DNA from: Lumnitzera littorea
Taxonomy: Eukaryota; Streptophyta; Magnoliopsida; Myrtales; Combretaceae
Length of the DNA: 64,000 nucleotides
Direction of reading: 5' to 3'
Assembly (NCBI GenBank): GCA_024138015.1
Contig: JAMXBB010000001.1
Span: forward strand, 95,565,996-95,629,995
A program made the position numbers and the translations under genes. The notes under the pieces were generated by a model that worked only from the letters and a program-made list of their open reading frames with translations, had not been told where the DNA came from and made no database searches. Of the stretch, positions 1 through 10,850 are shown piece by piece (within the stretch, counting starts at the first letter, position 1; the number at the start of each line of letters is the position of its first letter).

Positions 1-564
1 ATCTACGCTTCCTTCAATTTTTACAGAAAGCATTTCTAAAACAAATCATATCAACTTTCTCCTCTAACACCTATCTCTCCTTACTCAACTTTGTTTCCAC
101 ATTTTGGCTATTAAGATCCTCTCTAATTTCCAACCCCTATTCTCCCTCAACCACCAACTCACTCTCTTTATTGCTTAAAAATCCTTCCGTATAATTTAAA
201 CAACCATTCCTTGAAAGGTAATAAGAAGGTTTATTCTTTAAAAGCTTAGATTGGTATAAAGAAGTTGAAGGTCCTCTACCATTGCTCATTGGCCAACTTT
301 GCCATAGATTTTCCTTTTGCCCTCTCAATTACCTATATATGTAGGAGGTATAGCAAAGTGGCTAACGTATGGATTGAATAAGTGAAAATGCAAGGATCCC
401 TTGTTTCATATTTTACCATGTACTCCATAAGAATTTCCCTAATTTATTCCCTTTTAAGTACTCTTCTTATAAGGTTGATAATGTGTATATGAGGTATAAG
501 GGTTTTGCCAATAAGGGTATTGTTGGTCGTAAATAAACTAATTGGGAGAAATGAGGATGAAGCT
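1..564. other. intergenic, no gene seen
   Basis: No coding, RNA or repeat feature can be supported here. The open frames are short and have no recognisable motif. The last five bases (AAGCT, 560-564) are the left target-site copy of Gypsy-1. Confidence 0.6.
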
Positions 565-1439
565 TGATACGGACTCGTGAATGAACACATGAACTTGATA
601 TCATGTGTAACCAAAGGAGTGGGTCCAAGCCGTAAGATGGCTTGAAAAGTAAATGATAGTTGAAGGTTGAGTAGGGGGTTCCCGTGCACCAACAAAGGAT
701 ATGACGCACTAATGCCTCACACGAGCCCAGGTCGCAGTTGATATGACATACAAGTATGGTCGGGGGTCATGCTCTAATAGGTTAGATAAGAGGGACATTT
801 AGCTCGAGAGTGAAAAAGTTCAATATATTTGTCTGTATTCTAATATGATTTCAACTTTTACAATATGATGGTATTTATATCATCCCGTTAGGACAAATCC
901 TAAATTACAGAAATTACAAAAAAATAGTCCTTATTTGCAAAAAATCAGGGAAAATATGAAATCAAGCAAAAGAAGGAACAAAACGTCCTTTGTTAGAAAG
1001 GACAGTACGGATATCAGTAAAGAACAATACGTGCGCGTTTTTACTATGATTCTGATAATATTGTGGTTCGAGCAAGGGTGGACCTAGGTTCAAGCTTGTT
1101 TGGCGTCAGAAGGGGCTAGATAATGGTTGGTTTAGGGATGGCTCACATTAAGGTTAGCCTTGGATGGTTTGCTCTTGACAGTTTTGCTTGACCTCGGCAT
1201 AATGGAGATTGCTGCATTCAAATTTGGTGCTTAAACTACAGTTTAGTGGAGGGTTTGGCTTCGCATGCTGGTTGATCACCTCGGCAACATCTTAGATGGC
1301 ATAGAGAGCAAAGTAGCTCAATAAATTGGACTAAGGCAAGCACTGCTCCTTAGTGCTTAACTCACCTTGGACAGCTTAATGGACCACTTGAGAGAGCCCT
1401 CGGGCTTGGGAGCATGTAATCTGTCCTTGATCCCTATCA
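565..1439 (-). repeat. Gypsy-1 3' LTR
   Basis: 875 bp, directly repeated at 6179-7675 (for example 'GTAAGATGGCTTGAAAAGTA' near 632, with a matching stretch near 6247). It starts TGATACGGACTC and ends CCCTATCA on the plus strand. The two copies differ by many transitions, so the insertion is old. It lacks the Cassandra insert, which gives the uninterrupted target for comparison. Confidence 0.93.
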
Positions 1440-1449
1440 TCCCCTCCGG
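1440..1449 (-). other. Gypsy-1 polypurine tract
   Basis: The minus strand reads CCGGAGGGGA immediately before the 3' LTR start TGATAG. This is the expected position and composition for the plus-strand primer of an LTR retrotransposon. Confidence 0.8.
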
Positions 1450-2922
1450 ATTGTTTGAGATTTAAGATCAAATTTGGTATAGGTCCAGTTTGCTCGTCTT
1501 TGAGAGTATAAGGTTGGAGGTTGGCAATGTTGAAAGAGTTTGAGACTCCGTATCCTTCCGGTAATTCAATCCTCTAGGCGTTAGGATTAATCTTTTCAAG
1601 CATTCTGAAAGGTCTGTTGGCTCTAGGAGACAACTTGCTCTTCCTTAAGTTTGGGAATCATTCCTTGCTAAGGTATATCTAGACTAAATCGCCTAGTCAA
1701 AATTCTCTCTTCTTTTGTTCTTGACTTCGCTTCTCAAGCTTAATAGCAGCTCGACCTAGTTGCTCTACAACCTTCTGGTGCATGGTTTTGATGGCATTAA
1801 CTTTCTCAACAGCTGGCCGATATCATCAACAATTCTTAGTTGGGGTGCTTGGTCTAATAGGAGCTTGGGGTTGAACCCGCAAGCAACTTCGAATGGAGAC
1901 ATGCTTGTGACACTATAGGCGATTCGATTGTAGGTGAATTTGATGATTAGCAGATACAGATCCCAATCAGCTAGGTTTCGTCTGACAACAACCCGTAACA
2001 AAGTTCCTACAGTTCGGTTAACAACTTTGGTCTACCTATCGGTCTGTGGATGGCAGGACGTGCTGTATAATAACTTGGTTCTCAGTTGCCTCCAAAGTGT
2101 CTTCTAAAAGTGGTCAATGAACTTGGGGTCTCGATCCGAAACTATGGTTCTGGGTACACCGTTAAGCTTAATCACTTCTTGCAAGAAAAGAAAAGAGATA
2201 GTTGAAGCATCGTTAGTCTTAGAACAACGTATGAAATGTACCATCTTGCTAAATCAATCCACAACCACCATGATAGAGTCCTTCCTTCGGGACATCCTCA
2301 GTAATATTAACATGAAGTCCATACTCAGCTCAGACCATGGTTTGGTCAGGATCGGCAAGGGTTAGCAGTGTCCTTGCTCGACTCGACTCTTCGCTTTTTG
2401 GCAGGTCATACACTTTTCTAGCATAGATTGGACATCTCTCTTCATTCTTGGCTAAAAGAATTTGGAAAATAATACCTCATAAGTTTGGCGTTGGCCAAAG
2501 TGTCTTGTCAATCTCCCTCCATGCACCTTGCGTACTAGTAATTCTCGCGTGGAATAGGTCAGGATACATAGCCTCTTCTTCCTAAATAAGTATCCGTCCT
2601 CCCTGTAACAGTTGTCTAGCATTCATCCTTCCTCACAACGAGTGTAGATAGGACCAAAGTATGGGTCCTTCGCATACAAATTCTTGATGGTTGAAAAACT
2701 AAGTAGCTTCGTTTGCAGTTCGGTCAGGAAGGTATGTCGTCTCAATAAGGCATCAACCACTACATTATTCTTTTTGCTCTTGTATCTTGCGACATAAGAA
2801 AAACCCTCCATGAACTTAACCTACTTAGCTTGTCTCTGGGACAACTTCGGTTAGCTCTTTATATATCTCAAGGATTTATGATTGGTGTAGATCACGAATT
2901 CCTTGGGTAGCAGGTAGTATTG

Positions 2923-3537
2923 TCACAACGTTAGGGTTCGGATTAAGGAGTATAACTCCTTGTCGTAGGCGTAATAGTTGAGTGTGGCTCCTCGAAGTTT
3001 CTCACTGAAGTAAGCAATAGGTCGACCTTCTTGCATTAGTATAGCACCTATGCCTAGTTCGGACGCATCACACTTTACCTTAAATACTTTGTTGAAGCTC
3101 GGCAGAGCTAAGATGGGGGTTATAGTTAACTTTTCCTTCACGTCTTCAAAACTCCTCCTCTCTTTCTCACCCCATCTGAATTTAACATTCTTCTTCGAGA
3201 GTTCAGTGAGTGGGGCCACAATCATATTGAAATTCTTTATGAATCGGTGATAAAATGATGCTAGGCAGTGAAAACTTCTTACGTCAATAGAATAAGTTGG
3301 TTTAAGCCATTCTATAATCGCTCTTATCTTATCCTCATTAACTTGAATACCACCTCCGCTCACAATAAATCTTAAGAAGATCACCTCGGATTGGCAGAAA
3401 TCGCACTTCTTCAGATTGGCGTAAAGTTGTTCTACTCGAAGTTTTGTGAGCACTTGTCGAAGATGCTTTTGGTGCGTCTCCAGGTCGAGACTGTATATTA
3501 GAATGTCGTCAAAATAAATCACGACAAACTTTCCCAA
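2923..3537 (-). pseudogene. Gypsy-1 RT C-terminal half and RNase H fragment
   Basis: A 204-codon open stretch containing the RT catalytic box VIYFDDILIYS, the thumb and connection region (FYHRFIKNFN, PLTELSKK) and the RNase H start KVKCDASELGIGAILMQEG. It ends at a TGA where this family normally has Trp before the YYLLPKEFVIYTNHKSL segment, which continues in frame downstream. It is a piece of the broken polyprotein, not an independent gene. Confidence 0.9.
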
Positions 3538-4527
3538 TAACTCTCAAAGCACATGATTCATAAGTCGCATGAATGTACTCGGTGCATTAGATAACCTAAA
3601 TAGCATTACAAGCCACTCATAAAAACCATATTGTGTCTTAAATGTGGTTTTCTACTCATCTCCTTTACGCATTTGGATCTGATGGTATCCGGATTTGAGA
3701 TCAACCTCGAAGAACACTCTTGCTCTGCTTAACTTGCCTAGCATATCATTAAGCCTGGGTATAGGATACTTGTACTTGATGGTGATTTGATTGACGGTTC
3801 GGCTATCCACACACATCCTCCAAGAATCATCCTTCTTCAGCACTAACAAGGCTGGTACAGTACATGGGCTTAGGGACTTATGCACATACCCTTTCTTTAA
3901 GAGGTCGTTTACTTGCCTATTCAGCTCGACATCGTATTTAAGGTTTAGCCTATAGGTAGGCTTGTTCGATAGGGCGGCTACTGGCTACAAGTTAATTGCA
4001 TGCTTGACACCTCGGATTGGGGGTAGACCCTCTGATAGCTCATTCGAAAACAAGTCGAAAAAGTCCTCCAGTAGGGTTTTTACCTCAGTTAGTAGCTGTT
4101 CCTCCCCGAGTCTCATCTCCAGAAGCATCCTGACAAGTAGATAGGTTGGTCTCTACAGCTCCATTTCTCTTTTTAATTTGGCTTGGGTTAGTACCAAATC
4201 TTCTTTCTTTAGGGTTCGACTAAGCTATGACTACATGATTTTTACCTGCTTGGCAGTCATAAAACCTAATTTCAACCTTCTCTCTTCATTATCCACAAAG
4301 CATGTTTTCCTCCTACCGTCATATATAATTACTCGGTCAAACATCTATGGTCATCCAAGTAGAAGGTGGGACGCACTCATAGGCAACACGTTACAAAGCA
4401 CTTCATCTCGATACCTGCCTATACAGATTAGCATAGATATTTGTTTGTTCACTTGTAGGGCTCCCTTATCACTGAGCTAATGAAGCTTGTAAGGTTTCGG
4501 GAAGGGCATGGTCAGCAATTTTAGCTA

Positions 4528-4821
4528 CTAGACCATAAATGCAGAGGCTGCATTGGTGCAGCTTCCACTATCAATAATCAGCGCATATAGTGATTCATTC
4601 ACCTTGTACTTAATATAGAAGAGATTTTCTCTATTCGTCTTCGGGTTAAGACTGACACTCATCATCCTCCTCAATACTAGAGTGGTTGGCATAAAGTTGC
4701 CTTCTTCGCTGTAGATGACTTCTTCATCTGACAACTCGGCTTGTCTATCCTCTTTCAGCTCTTCTACTTCTTCATCTATATTGTTAACCTTTATGGTTGG
4801 CGCTTTGCCTCTGATCACCAT
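4528..4821 (-). pseudogene. Gypsy-1 protease region fragment
   Basis: Part of the Gypsy-1 polyprotein. An acidic linker (EEVEELKED, SDEEVIYSEEGN) is followed by the retropepsin active site ALIIDSGSCTN. The catalytic Asp-Ser-Gly is intact, but the frame stops just after AASAFMV. Ty3/gypsy proteases cleave Gag-Pol inside the particle. Confidence 0.85.
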
Positions 4822-6163
4822 TGTTCACCTATTCGGACATTAAGCGGTCATGTGTCTAAATCTTTAGCATTTGAAACACTTGATCTTACTCATCTTCCTC
4901 CCTTAACTCTAGCCCTTCTCAAACTTCTTCAAAGGTTCCTTCTCCTCTGTTCAGATAATTTGAGCAGGTTGGGTCTCAATGACCTTACTTGATTCTGTTT
5001 GCACAGGTTTGCTCGGAACAGGCCGGCTATTGTTAAGACAATTGATGGGTGGTCGGAATCTTCCTATTTGACACCTTTCTATCATCTGGGCCGCTCAAAT
5101 TGCATCATTGAGCGTTCTAACATCCAGGGTTTCTAGGCTATCCCCAATCTTATACTTCAATTCGCCAATGAATCGAGATACAGTTTGGTCTTTTGGCTCT
5201 ATAACTTTGCATTGGATCATTAGCATTTGGAATACTTTAACTTAAGTGTCTACACTTGATCCCCTTTGCCTCAGTTTTGGCAGTCTTTTAAAGGTGTCCT
5301 GTAGATAATAGCTCGGCATAAACCTTCTTCGCATGACTCTCTTCATATCATCCCAGCTCCTAATCTCTCGTTCTCCTTCCCTTCTTCTAGTAGCTTGCAA
5401 GTTCTTCCACCATAAGACGGCATAACCAGTGAACTCCAATACAACAAGTCTAACCTTTGTATTGTTAGGCACTTTGTGTCATTCAAACTACTTTTCAATC
5501 TTATCTACCTAATCTAAATAGTCTTCGGCATCACCACTTCCAGAAAAACTTGGGATATACATCCTGAGTCCTTCGACTCTAGGGGCTTGTACATTTCTTT
5601 CTTCAGCTCTGTAGCACTCTTCTCCATCATCATCTCCTTCAACTTCTTCCTCAATCTCTTCAAGCGCTAACCTACATCTAGCATTCCTACCAACTCCTTC
5701 AGCTCGAAGTGGTCAAGTTAGGGCATTAGCTCGACCAAATTGGCCATTGCCTCATTGTTGTTGCTCATGTTCCCTAATGGGGCTATTCTTATCTCACTGT
5801 CTATCTTCTTGTATGACAGTCACCAGACTAGTTACTAAATTGGTAAGCCTATCTAAGCGGTCACCTACTGATTAAGGTGAGGAGCTTCCTTCATGTCCTT
5901 GACCATATTGAGTACCACTTTCTTAGTTTCCCAAAGTTCCTTACACACTCGAATCCGACATTGATGTTTACTTCATAATGAAAATTTCTCAACAAACACA
6001 CAGTTAACTACACTTTGTTTTAGCGTATCGAAAATAGGGAAAATAGAGTACAAAACACTTTTCACTACTAAACTTTAAAGTTCATAATAGAATCACTATC
6101 ACATGAGAGCAGTGACAAACTATTAAAAGAACACTAGTAGAATCCAGCTTTGAACATAGCCAA

Positions 6164-6175
6164 GCTCTGATACCA
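6164..6175 (-). other. Gypsy-1 primer-binding site (tRNA-iMet)
   Basis: The plus strand reads GCTCTGATACCA, so the minus strand reads TGGTATCAGAGC, the standard plant retroelement primer site complementary to initiator Met tRNA. It sits three bases inside the 5' LTR end at 6179. Confidence 0.92.
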
Positions 6176-6822
6176 AGATGATACAGACTCATGGATGAAC
6201 ATACGAACCCGATATCACATATAACCAAAGAGGTAGGTCTAAGTCGTAAGATGACTTGAAAAGTAAATGATAGTTAAAGGTTGAGTAGGGGGTTCCCGAG
6301 CACCGACAAAAGATATGACGCATCAATGCCTCACACGAGCCCAAGTCGCACTTGATATGATCCACAAATATAGTCGAGGGTCACTCGCCACTAGTCCATG
6401 CTCGAATGGGCTAGATAAGCATGGACTAGATAAGAGTAGCTCAAGAGTAAGAAGGACACTTAGCTCGAGAGTCAAAAGTTTAGTATATTTGTATGTATTT
6501 TGATATGATTTCTACTTTTATAGTATGACGATATTTATATCACCCCATTAGGGCAAATCCTAAGTTACAGAAATTATAAAAGAATGGTCCTTATTTACTA
6601 GAAACAAAAGAGAATAATTTATAAGGAAAATATGAAGTCGTACAAAAGAAGGAATGTGGATGTCCTTTATTAGAAAGAACAGTATGGATGTCAGTAAAGG
6701 ACAGTGCCCATACGTTTTTACTATAATTCTAGCAGTATTGTGGTTTAGGTAGGGGTAGATCTTGGTTCAAGCCTGTTCAACGTCATAAGGGGCTAAACAG
6801 TGGTTAGTTCAGGGACAACTCA

Positions 6823-7050
6823 TGTAACGACCTGCCCGAAACTCCTTCTACCGAGATATTGTCCGCTTTGGCATGAAACGCCGCACGGTTTTGTCCCTTG
6901 GTGCAGCTGCTTCCTAAGAGGTCACCCATCCTGAGATTGCTCCAGCATGAGCACGCTTAACTTTGGAGTTTCGACGTACTTCGAGCCGCTACACCAAAAG
7001 GCACCTCAATGATTAAAGTTCCTCTCTCCAGGCATGTAAGGGGTATTACA
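6823..7050 (-). repeat. Cassandra 3' LTR with 5S rRNA-like region
   Basis: 228-bp LTR, TGTAACGACC...GTATTACA on the plus strand. The 5S-like block at 6910-6973 reads on the minus strand ACTCCAAAGTTAAGCGTGCT, then after a gap AGGATGGGTGACCTCTTAGG. This matches the A-box and C-box parts of the 5S internal promoter. Confidence 0.92.
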
Positions 7051-7161
7051 ATCTACCCCCCTTACAGAACTAATGCCCTCGTCGGTTTCGTTACACAGGT
7101 CCAAGACAACTACCAGGTAGGGCCTCGCTCTTCCGGTTTGTGGAATGCTCTGATACCATTC

Positions 7162-7377
7162 TGTAATGACCCGACCGGAACTCCTTCCACTAAGGTATTG
7201 TCCGCTTTGGCATGAAATGTCGTACGGTTTTGTCCCTTGGTGCAGCTACTTCCCAGCCTGGGATTGCTCTAGCACGAGCACGCTTAACTCCGGAGTTTCG
7301 ACGTACTCTGAGCCGCTATACCAAAAGGCACCTCGATGATTAGAGTTCCTCTCTCTAGGTATGTAAGGGGTATTATA
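7162..7377 (-). repeat. Cassandra 5' LTR, 5S-like box partly deleted
   Basis: 216-bp direct copy of 6823-7050. The A-box-like part (minus strand AGTTAAGCGTGCT) is kept, but the segment equivalent to GGGTGACCTCTTAG is lost around 7253-7262. This accounts for the 12-bp length difference and removes most of the C-box-like part. Confidence 0.9.
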
Positions 7378-7675
7378 GCTCACATTGGGGTTAGCCTTGG
7401 ATAGTTAGCTCCTAACAGTTCTGCTCGACTTTGGCACAGTGGAGATTACTGCATTCAGTTTGGCACTTACACTATGGTTTAGTGGAAGGTTTAGCTCGGT
7501 ATGTTGGTTGATCACCTCGACAACATTTTGGATGGCATGGAGAGCAAAGTAGCTCGGCAGATTAAACTGGGGCAAGCACTGCGCCTTAACGCTTAACTCA
7601 CCTTAAATAGCTTGGCAAACTACGTGAGAGAGCCTTCAGGCTTGCGAGCGTATAATTGATCCTTGATCTCTATCA

Positions 7676-8400
7676 AAACTTATCCATATAAACTTGAAAT
7701 CATCCAAAACTCGATCAAATTCATCATAAGAAGCTTGAAATCAAAATATAAACTAAACAAGCATCAAAATCACTAAAAATACTTAAGAAACATATAAAAA
7801 CACTTACAAAATGATGCATAAAATATGTATGATTTAGCACTTATCATACTGCTAATAAAATTCAAGGTTTAGAAACCCTTTTGGAATAATGGAAAATGAT
7901 TTCGGTCCTTAGTCTTTTCATATGTTGGTTCAAAATGAGCTTATCAAGCTTATGATATAAATGGATCAAGTCTAATTTCCCTTTCCAACATTTATAATAT
8001 ATAGTAGTTCACCAAAAAGAAAAAATAAACAAGTTAATTTAGATAAAACATTTATTGCTTGAAGTAACTTACTAGACACCTTCTTAAATGCAACAAAAAT
8101 ATATAAATGAATGTCAATTATTTTTCTAAAACAAATATATTTATCCCCTCTTTTCATTTATGAGTTATTAATTTTGGAAATTTTGAATTAACATGCTATT
8201 TATTTGATCAAATTTATTATTACACGTAAAGTTGGGTATTGGTTTATTTCTTACTCAAAACCTAGTATTAAACTGCTAAGATGGATCTAACAACTAAACC
8301 TGACTCGTACAGTAGTTTATGACTCACTCGTGGACTTAAACATGGGCTAGGGCTAAATCAATCCAGAATGGCCAAGCCGTAGTTCAACTTTATGTTGAAT
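7676..8400. other. intergenic, AT-rich
   Basis: The first five bases are the right target-site copy of Gypsy-1 (AAACT). The rest is AT-rich with no supported feature. Confidence 0.5.
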
Positions 8401-8415
8401 TGTGATCGCTCGCCT

Positions 8416-8837
8416 AGAGCTAGTTTCAAGCTGGTTCATAGGTCTATAAACTAGCTTATCATCTTCTTTATGGTTTACAATTTATACACATACATGTATA
8501 TATGTAAAATGTGTATATTATATGTATATATTTTATTATATATATGCACATTATGTAATATATATGTATGTATCCCATATTCCGATTATGCATTTATATA
8601 TATATGATATACATAGTACATAATGTATATATAATATAAAATACGTATATTGTATGCTATATAAGTTAATGTGTATAATATATAAAAAATGTATAAGTAT
8701 ATGTAATATATATGTTAATGTGCAATGTAAATTACAAAGAAAAAAAAAAGGATTCAGGCCCGCTACCATCGGGCCAATTTTGGTTCATTGAATCGATAAG
8801 CTAGTTCAATGTTGATTTACATTTTGAAACCGGCTCT
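8416..8837. repeat. fold-back (inverted-repeat) structure with AT-rich core
   Basis: The arms are 8416-8460 and 8795-8837. AACTAGCTTATC (8449-8460) pairs exactly with GATAAGCTAGTT (8795-8806), and AGAGCTAGTTTCAA (8416-8429) pairs with TTGAAACCGGCTCT (8824-8837) with two mismatches. The interior is mostly TA/TATG repeat (about 8480-8730) plus a perfect 6-bp hairpin GGCCCG/CGGGCC (8757-8775). This resembles a MITE or fold-back element; the family is not known to me and no target duplication was found. Confidence 0.5.
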
Positions 8838-10289
8838 TCCTTAGGTCTATATAGACTCATTATGTCTAGGGTGGGTTACTAAAGAAAATTTAAAAAATAA
8901 TTCTTGATCACTAAGCAAAAAGAAGTTAAATAAGAGGTTCATAGGAAAGTGAGAAGTGTTGTCAATGTGTGACCCTTCACATGCTTCCAAAATAACTTAT
9001 AAGTTGAGGGTAATAAGAATAAATCAAATGGTACACCAAAAAGGAGAGAGTATTAGATCTAATTGCAAGGTTTCATAATGAGAATACCTCATGTTTAAAG
9101 ATGAGAGATTATGAATATTGGTTGGAAATTTTAAGTCAAATTGTTAAAATGAATTTATTAGTATTGGTTGGCTTTATTATTAATTACTTTTGCCCCGTGA
9201 TGTTACATTTATTGCTTTTCCTAAGTGTAATATTAAAATTTTTAATTTCTTTTAAAATATGTTATATCTCCTTGATAAATAGTGTATGCCATTTGTTTCC
9301 TTACTCATCAATCAATTAGATCATGCTTCTTTATATATCTCCCACATAATATTTTTTGAGCCAAATATTTGCCATTAACGCATATTCTATATATGCAAAA
9401 TAAGAAAAAGTACAAAAGTTGAATGTACACTAAAAGTTTTGCCAAAATTTCCTTTGTTCAAATTGTTATCGTATCTCAATTTTCCATCGTGATTTTCCCT
9501 CCATTCTTTCATATTTTCAGGATTTAGTAATATAAATTGGTAGAATAGGAGACTTAAGTAAGTATTGCAAATTTATGTCCTTCAAGTGTTCACAAAATCC
9601 CCGTTGTTACTTGTGTCTTTTGGCCTATTTTACTTCTACTTTATCCCTCGTTTTTATAATAGTTTTTCCCGATTTTATGAAAGATAATTTTGTATGATTA
9701 TTTGAAAACAATTTGTATAAGACTCTTTCTAGGAACTCTATTAAATCATTTTTTTTTTTGTTTTAATTCTGTATTTGGTTTTTATATGTATCTCCACGTC
9801 AATAAGATGTTTCATAGGAGATGTATATATTCATATGTATTTTTTTTTTTCATGGTAAATAAACTTGTGTAAAATTTCATCATCAAGATGTAAGAAAAAT
9901 AGAACAAATGGAATCATGGAGATTAATGCCCTCTTCCCTTTCAAAACATATCATCCATGTAATATATTATTTGTTTTTTTGAAGACATGGATATTGTGTC
10001 GTAAGGTTACTGTAATTAGTCAATCATGTGCAATAGGTACACCAACTGACTTGAGAGACACTTTGGACTGATGTCATTAGGAAGGGATATATGAGAAAAA
10101 AACATATAAACTCACTATCTCAAATATGCAAATATGTCAAAGGACAAACTCGATATTCTTCATCATTCTTGGATTGTTCGTGATAAATTGGTTGTTTGAT
10201 CTTTTGTATAGTGATTTCGAGAGCTTTGATGTCTCTCTTAAGTTTGCTAATATTTTGAATATCTTTAATGAGTTAAGGAGCTTCTTATT

Positions 10290-10850
10290 TATAGAATTTG
10301 GAGATTGATCTTGATAGTTGAGATCAACCATTATACGTGATCATAAGTCCGCTTATGAGGATCTAATAGCTATCATAGAAACCTTATATTCTCCTTTAAT
10401 CTTCATGGCTTAGATATGGACTTTTTCTTCTTTTTCTTTATAGGCTAGTCCATCCCAATAAGAGATTACTAGTAATGCTACTAGATTATAACAATCTTGA
10501 CATATGGGCTAGAATAAGTATAATGACTTATAAATATTAAAAGATTATTATAAATAAGTGGCTTATTTAAGCTTTTTTAAGTCTATTAAAGCCAAACAAA
10601 GCTAAATGAGTTTATAAAAACCTTTTTTGAGTCTACTTTTCGTGTATAAAATAACTAAGAGAGATTGAGAGTAAAAAATTCAATCTAGCACTTCTTTTGA
10701 GCTTACTAAGAAATATCTCCTTAATACTATACTGAAACTAAGCTCAATTCTTAAGTCATGCTACTAGCTTAAAAAACCAATACAAGGCATTAAATTTGGC
10801 TAGAAGCCCACTTACTAAAATGACAGTCTATAGATATGATAATATTCCTT
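10290..10850 (+). repeat. dispersed repeat, copy 1 (partner 38275-38745)
   Basis: Shares ordered short matches with 38275-38745: ATTTATAGA, GAGATTGAT, GATCAACCATT (GATGAACCATT in the partner), then AAGGCATTAAATTTGGC near 10784 (AATGGCATTAAATTGAG in the partner) and TTACTAAAAT near 10812. Degenerate and of unknown type. Confidence 0.45.

Larger units (their letters stand above)
1450..5961 (-). pseudogene. Gypsy-1 gag-pol polyprotein remnant
   Basis: Start ATG at 5961-5959. Order on the minus strand: gag core around 5580-5240 (LEFTGYAVLWWKNL), zinc knuckle with CX2CX4HX4C spacing near 4880-4840, protease with IIDSGSCTN near 4560, RT with VDLKSGYHQI near 3690 and an intact YFDD at 3516-3505, RNase H (KCDASELGIGAIL) near 3070, integrase zinc finger near 2540-2410 and integrase core MDF at 2322 through 2026. 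Every recognisable domain from 5961 to about 1810 lies in one reading frame, broken only by stop codons. A single frameshift near 1810 moves the C-terminal tail (LPEGYGVSNSFNIANL) to another frame. The integrase catalytic Glu is Lys (AAA at 2028-2026), while its SDRD motif is intact. Inactive. Confidence 0.93.
6823..7377 (-). mobile_element. Cassandra-type TRIM retrotransposon with 5S-like LTRs
   Basis: A complete non-coding miniature LTR element. LTRs are at 6823-7050 (228 bp, the 3' LTR on the minus strand) and 7162-7377 (216 bp, the 5' LTR). The internal domain is only 111 bp, with a primer site GCTCTGATACCA at 7147-7158 (minus strand TGGTATCAGAGC) and a polypurine tract (minus strand TAAGGGGGGTAGAT) next to 7050. 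The flanks ACTCA (6818-6822) and GCTCA (7378-7382) are a target duplication with one mismatch. On the minus strand the LTR contains AAGTTAAGCGTGCT and GGATGGGTGACC, which are hallmarks of plant 5S rRNA and define the Cassandra family. It encodes no protein and depends on other elements for mobility. Confidence 0.93.
565..7675 (-). mobile_element. Gypsy-1: full-length degenerate Ty3/gypsy LTR retrotransposon
   Basis: A complete LTR retrotransposon read on the minus strand: 5' LTR at 6179-7675, initiator-Met-tRNA primer site at 6164-6175, gag-pol at about 5961-1450, polypurine tract at 1440-1449 and 3' LTR at 565-1439. Domain order is gag, zinc knuckle, protease, reverse transcriptase, RNase H, integrase, which is the Ty3/gypsy order. 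On the plus strand the LTRs run TGATAC...TATCA. The flanks AAGCT (560-564) and AAACT (7676-7680) are a 5-bp target duplication with one mismatch. Without the nested Cassandra insert the element is about 6.55 kb. It is dead: there are many in-frame stops and the integrase catalytic Glu is replaced. I did not assign a lineage within Ty3/gypsy. Confidence 0.95.
6179..7675 (-). repeat. Gypsy-1 5' LTR, interrupted by Cassandra
   Basis: Partner of 565-1439, running from TGATACAGACTC to CTCTATCA. It is 1,497 bp because a 555-bp TRIM (6823-7377) plus a 5-bp target duplication is inserted. Removing these gives about 937 bp. Confidence 0.92.

Noticed and set aside
345..400. AGCAAAGTGGCTAACG, like a tRNA A-box
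   Set aside because: No matching B-box or acceptor stem follows.
6910..6973. a 5S rRNA gene
   Set aside because: Only part of the 5S sequence is present, it is repeated in two LTRs with a primer site and polypurine tract between, so it is Cassandra, not a 5S gene.
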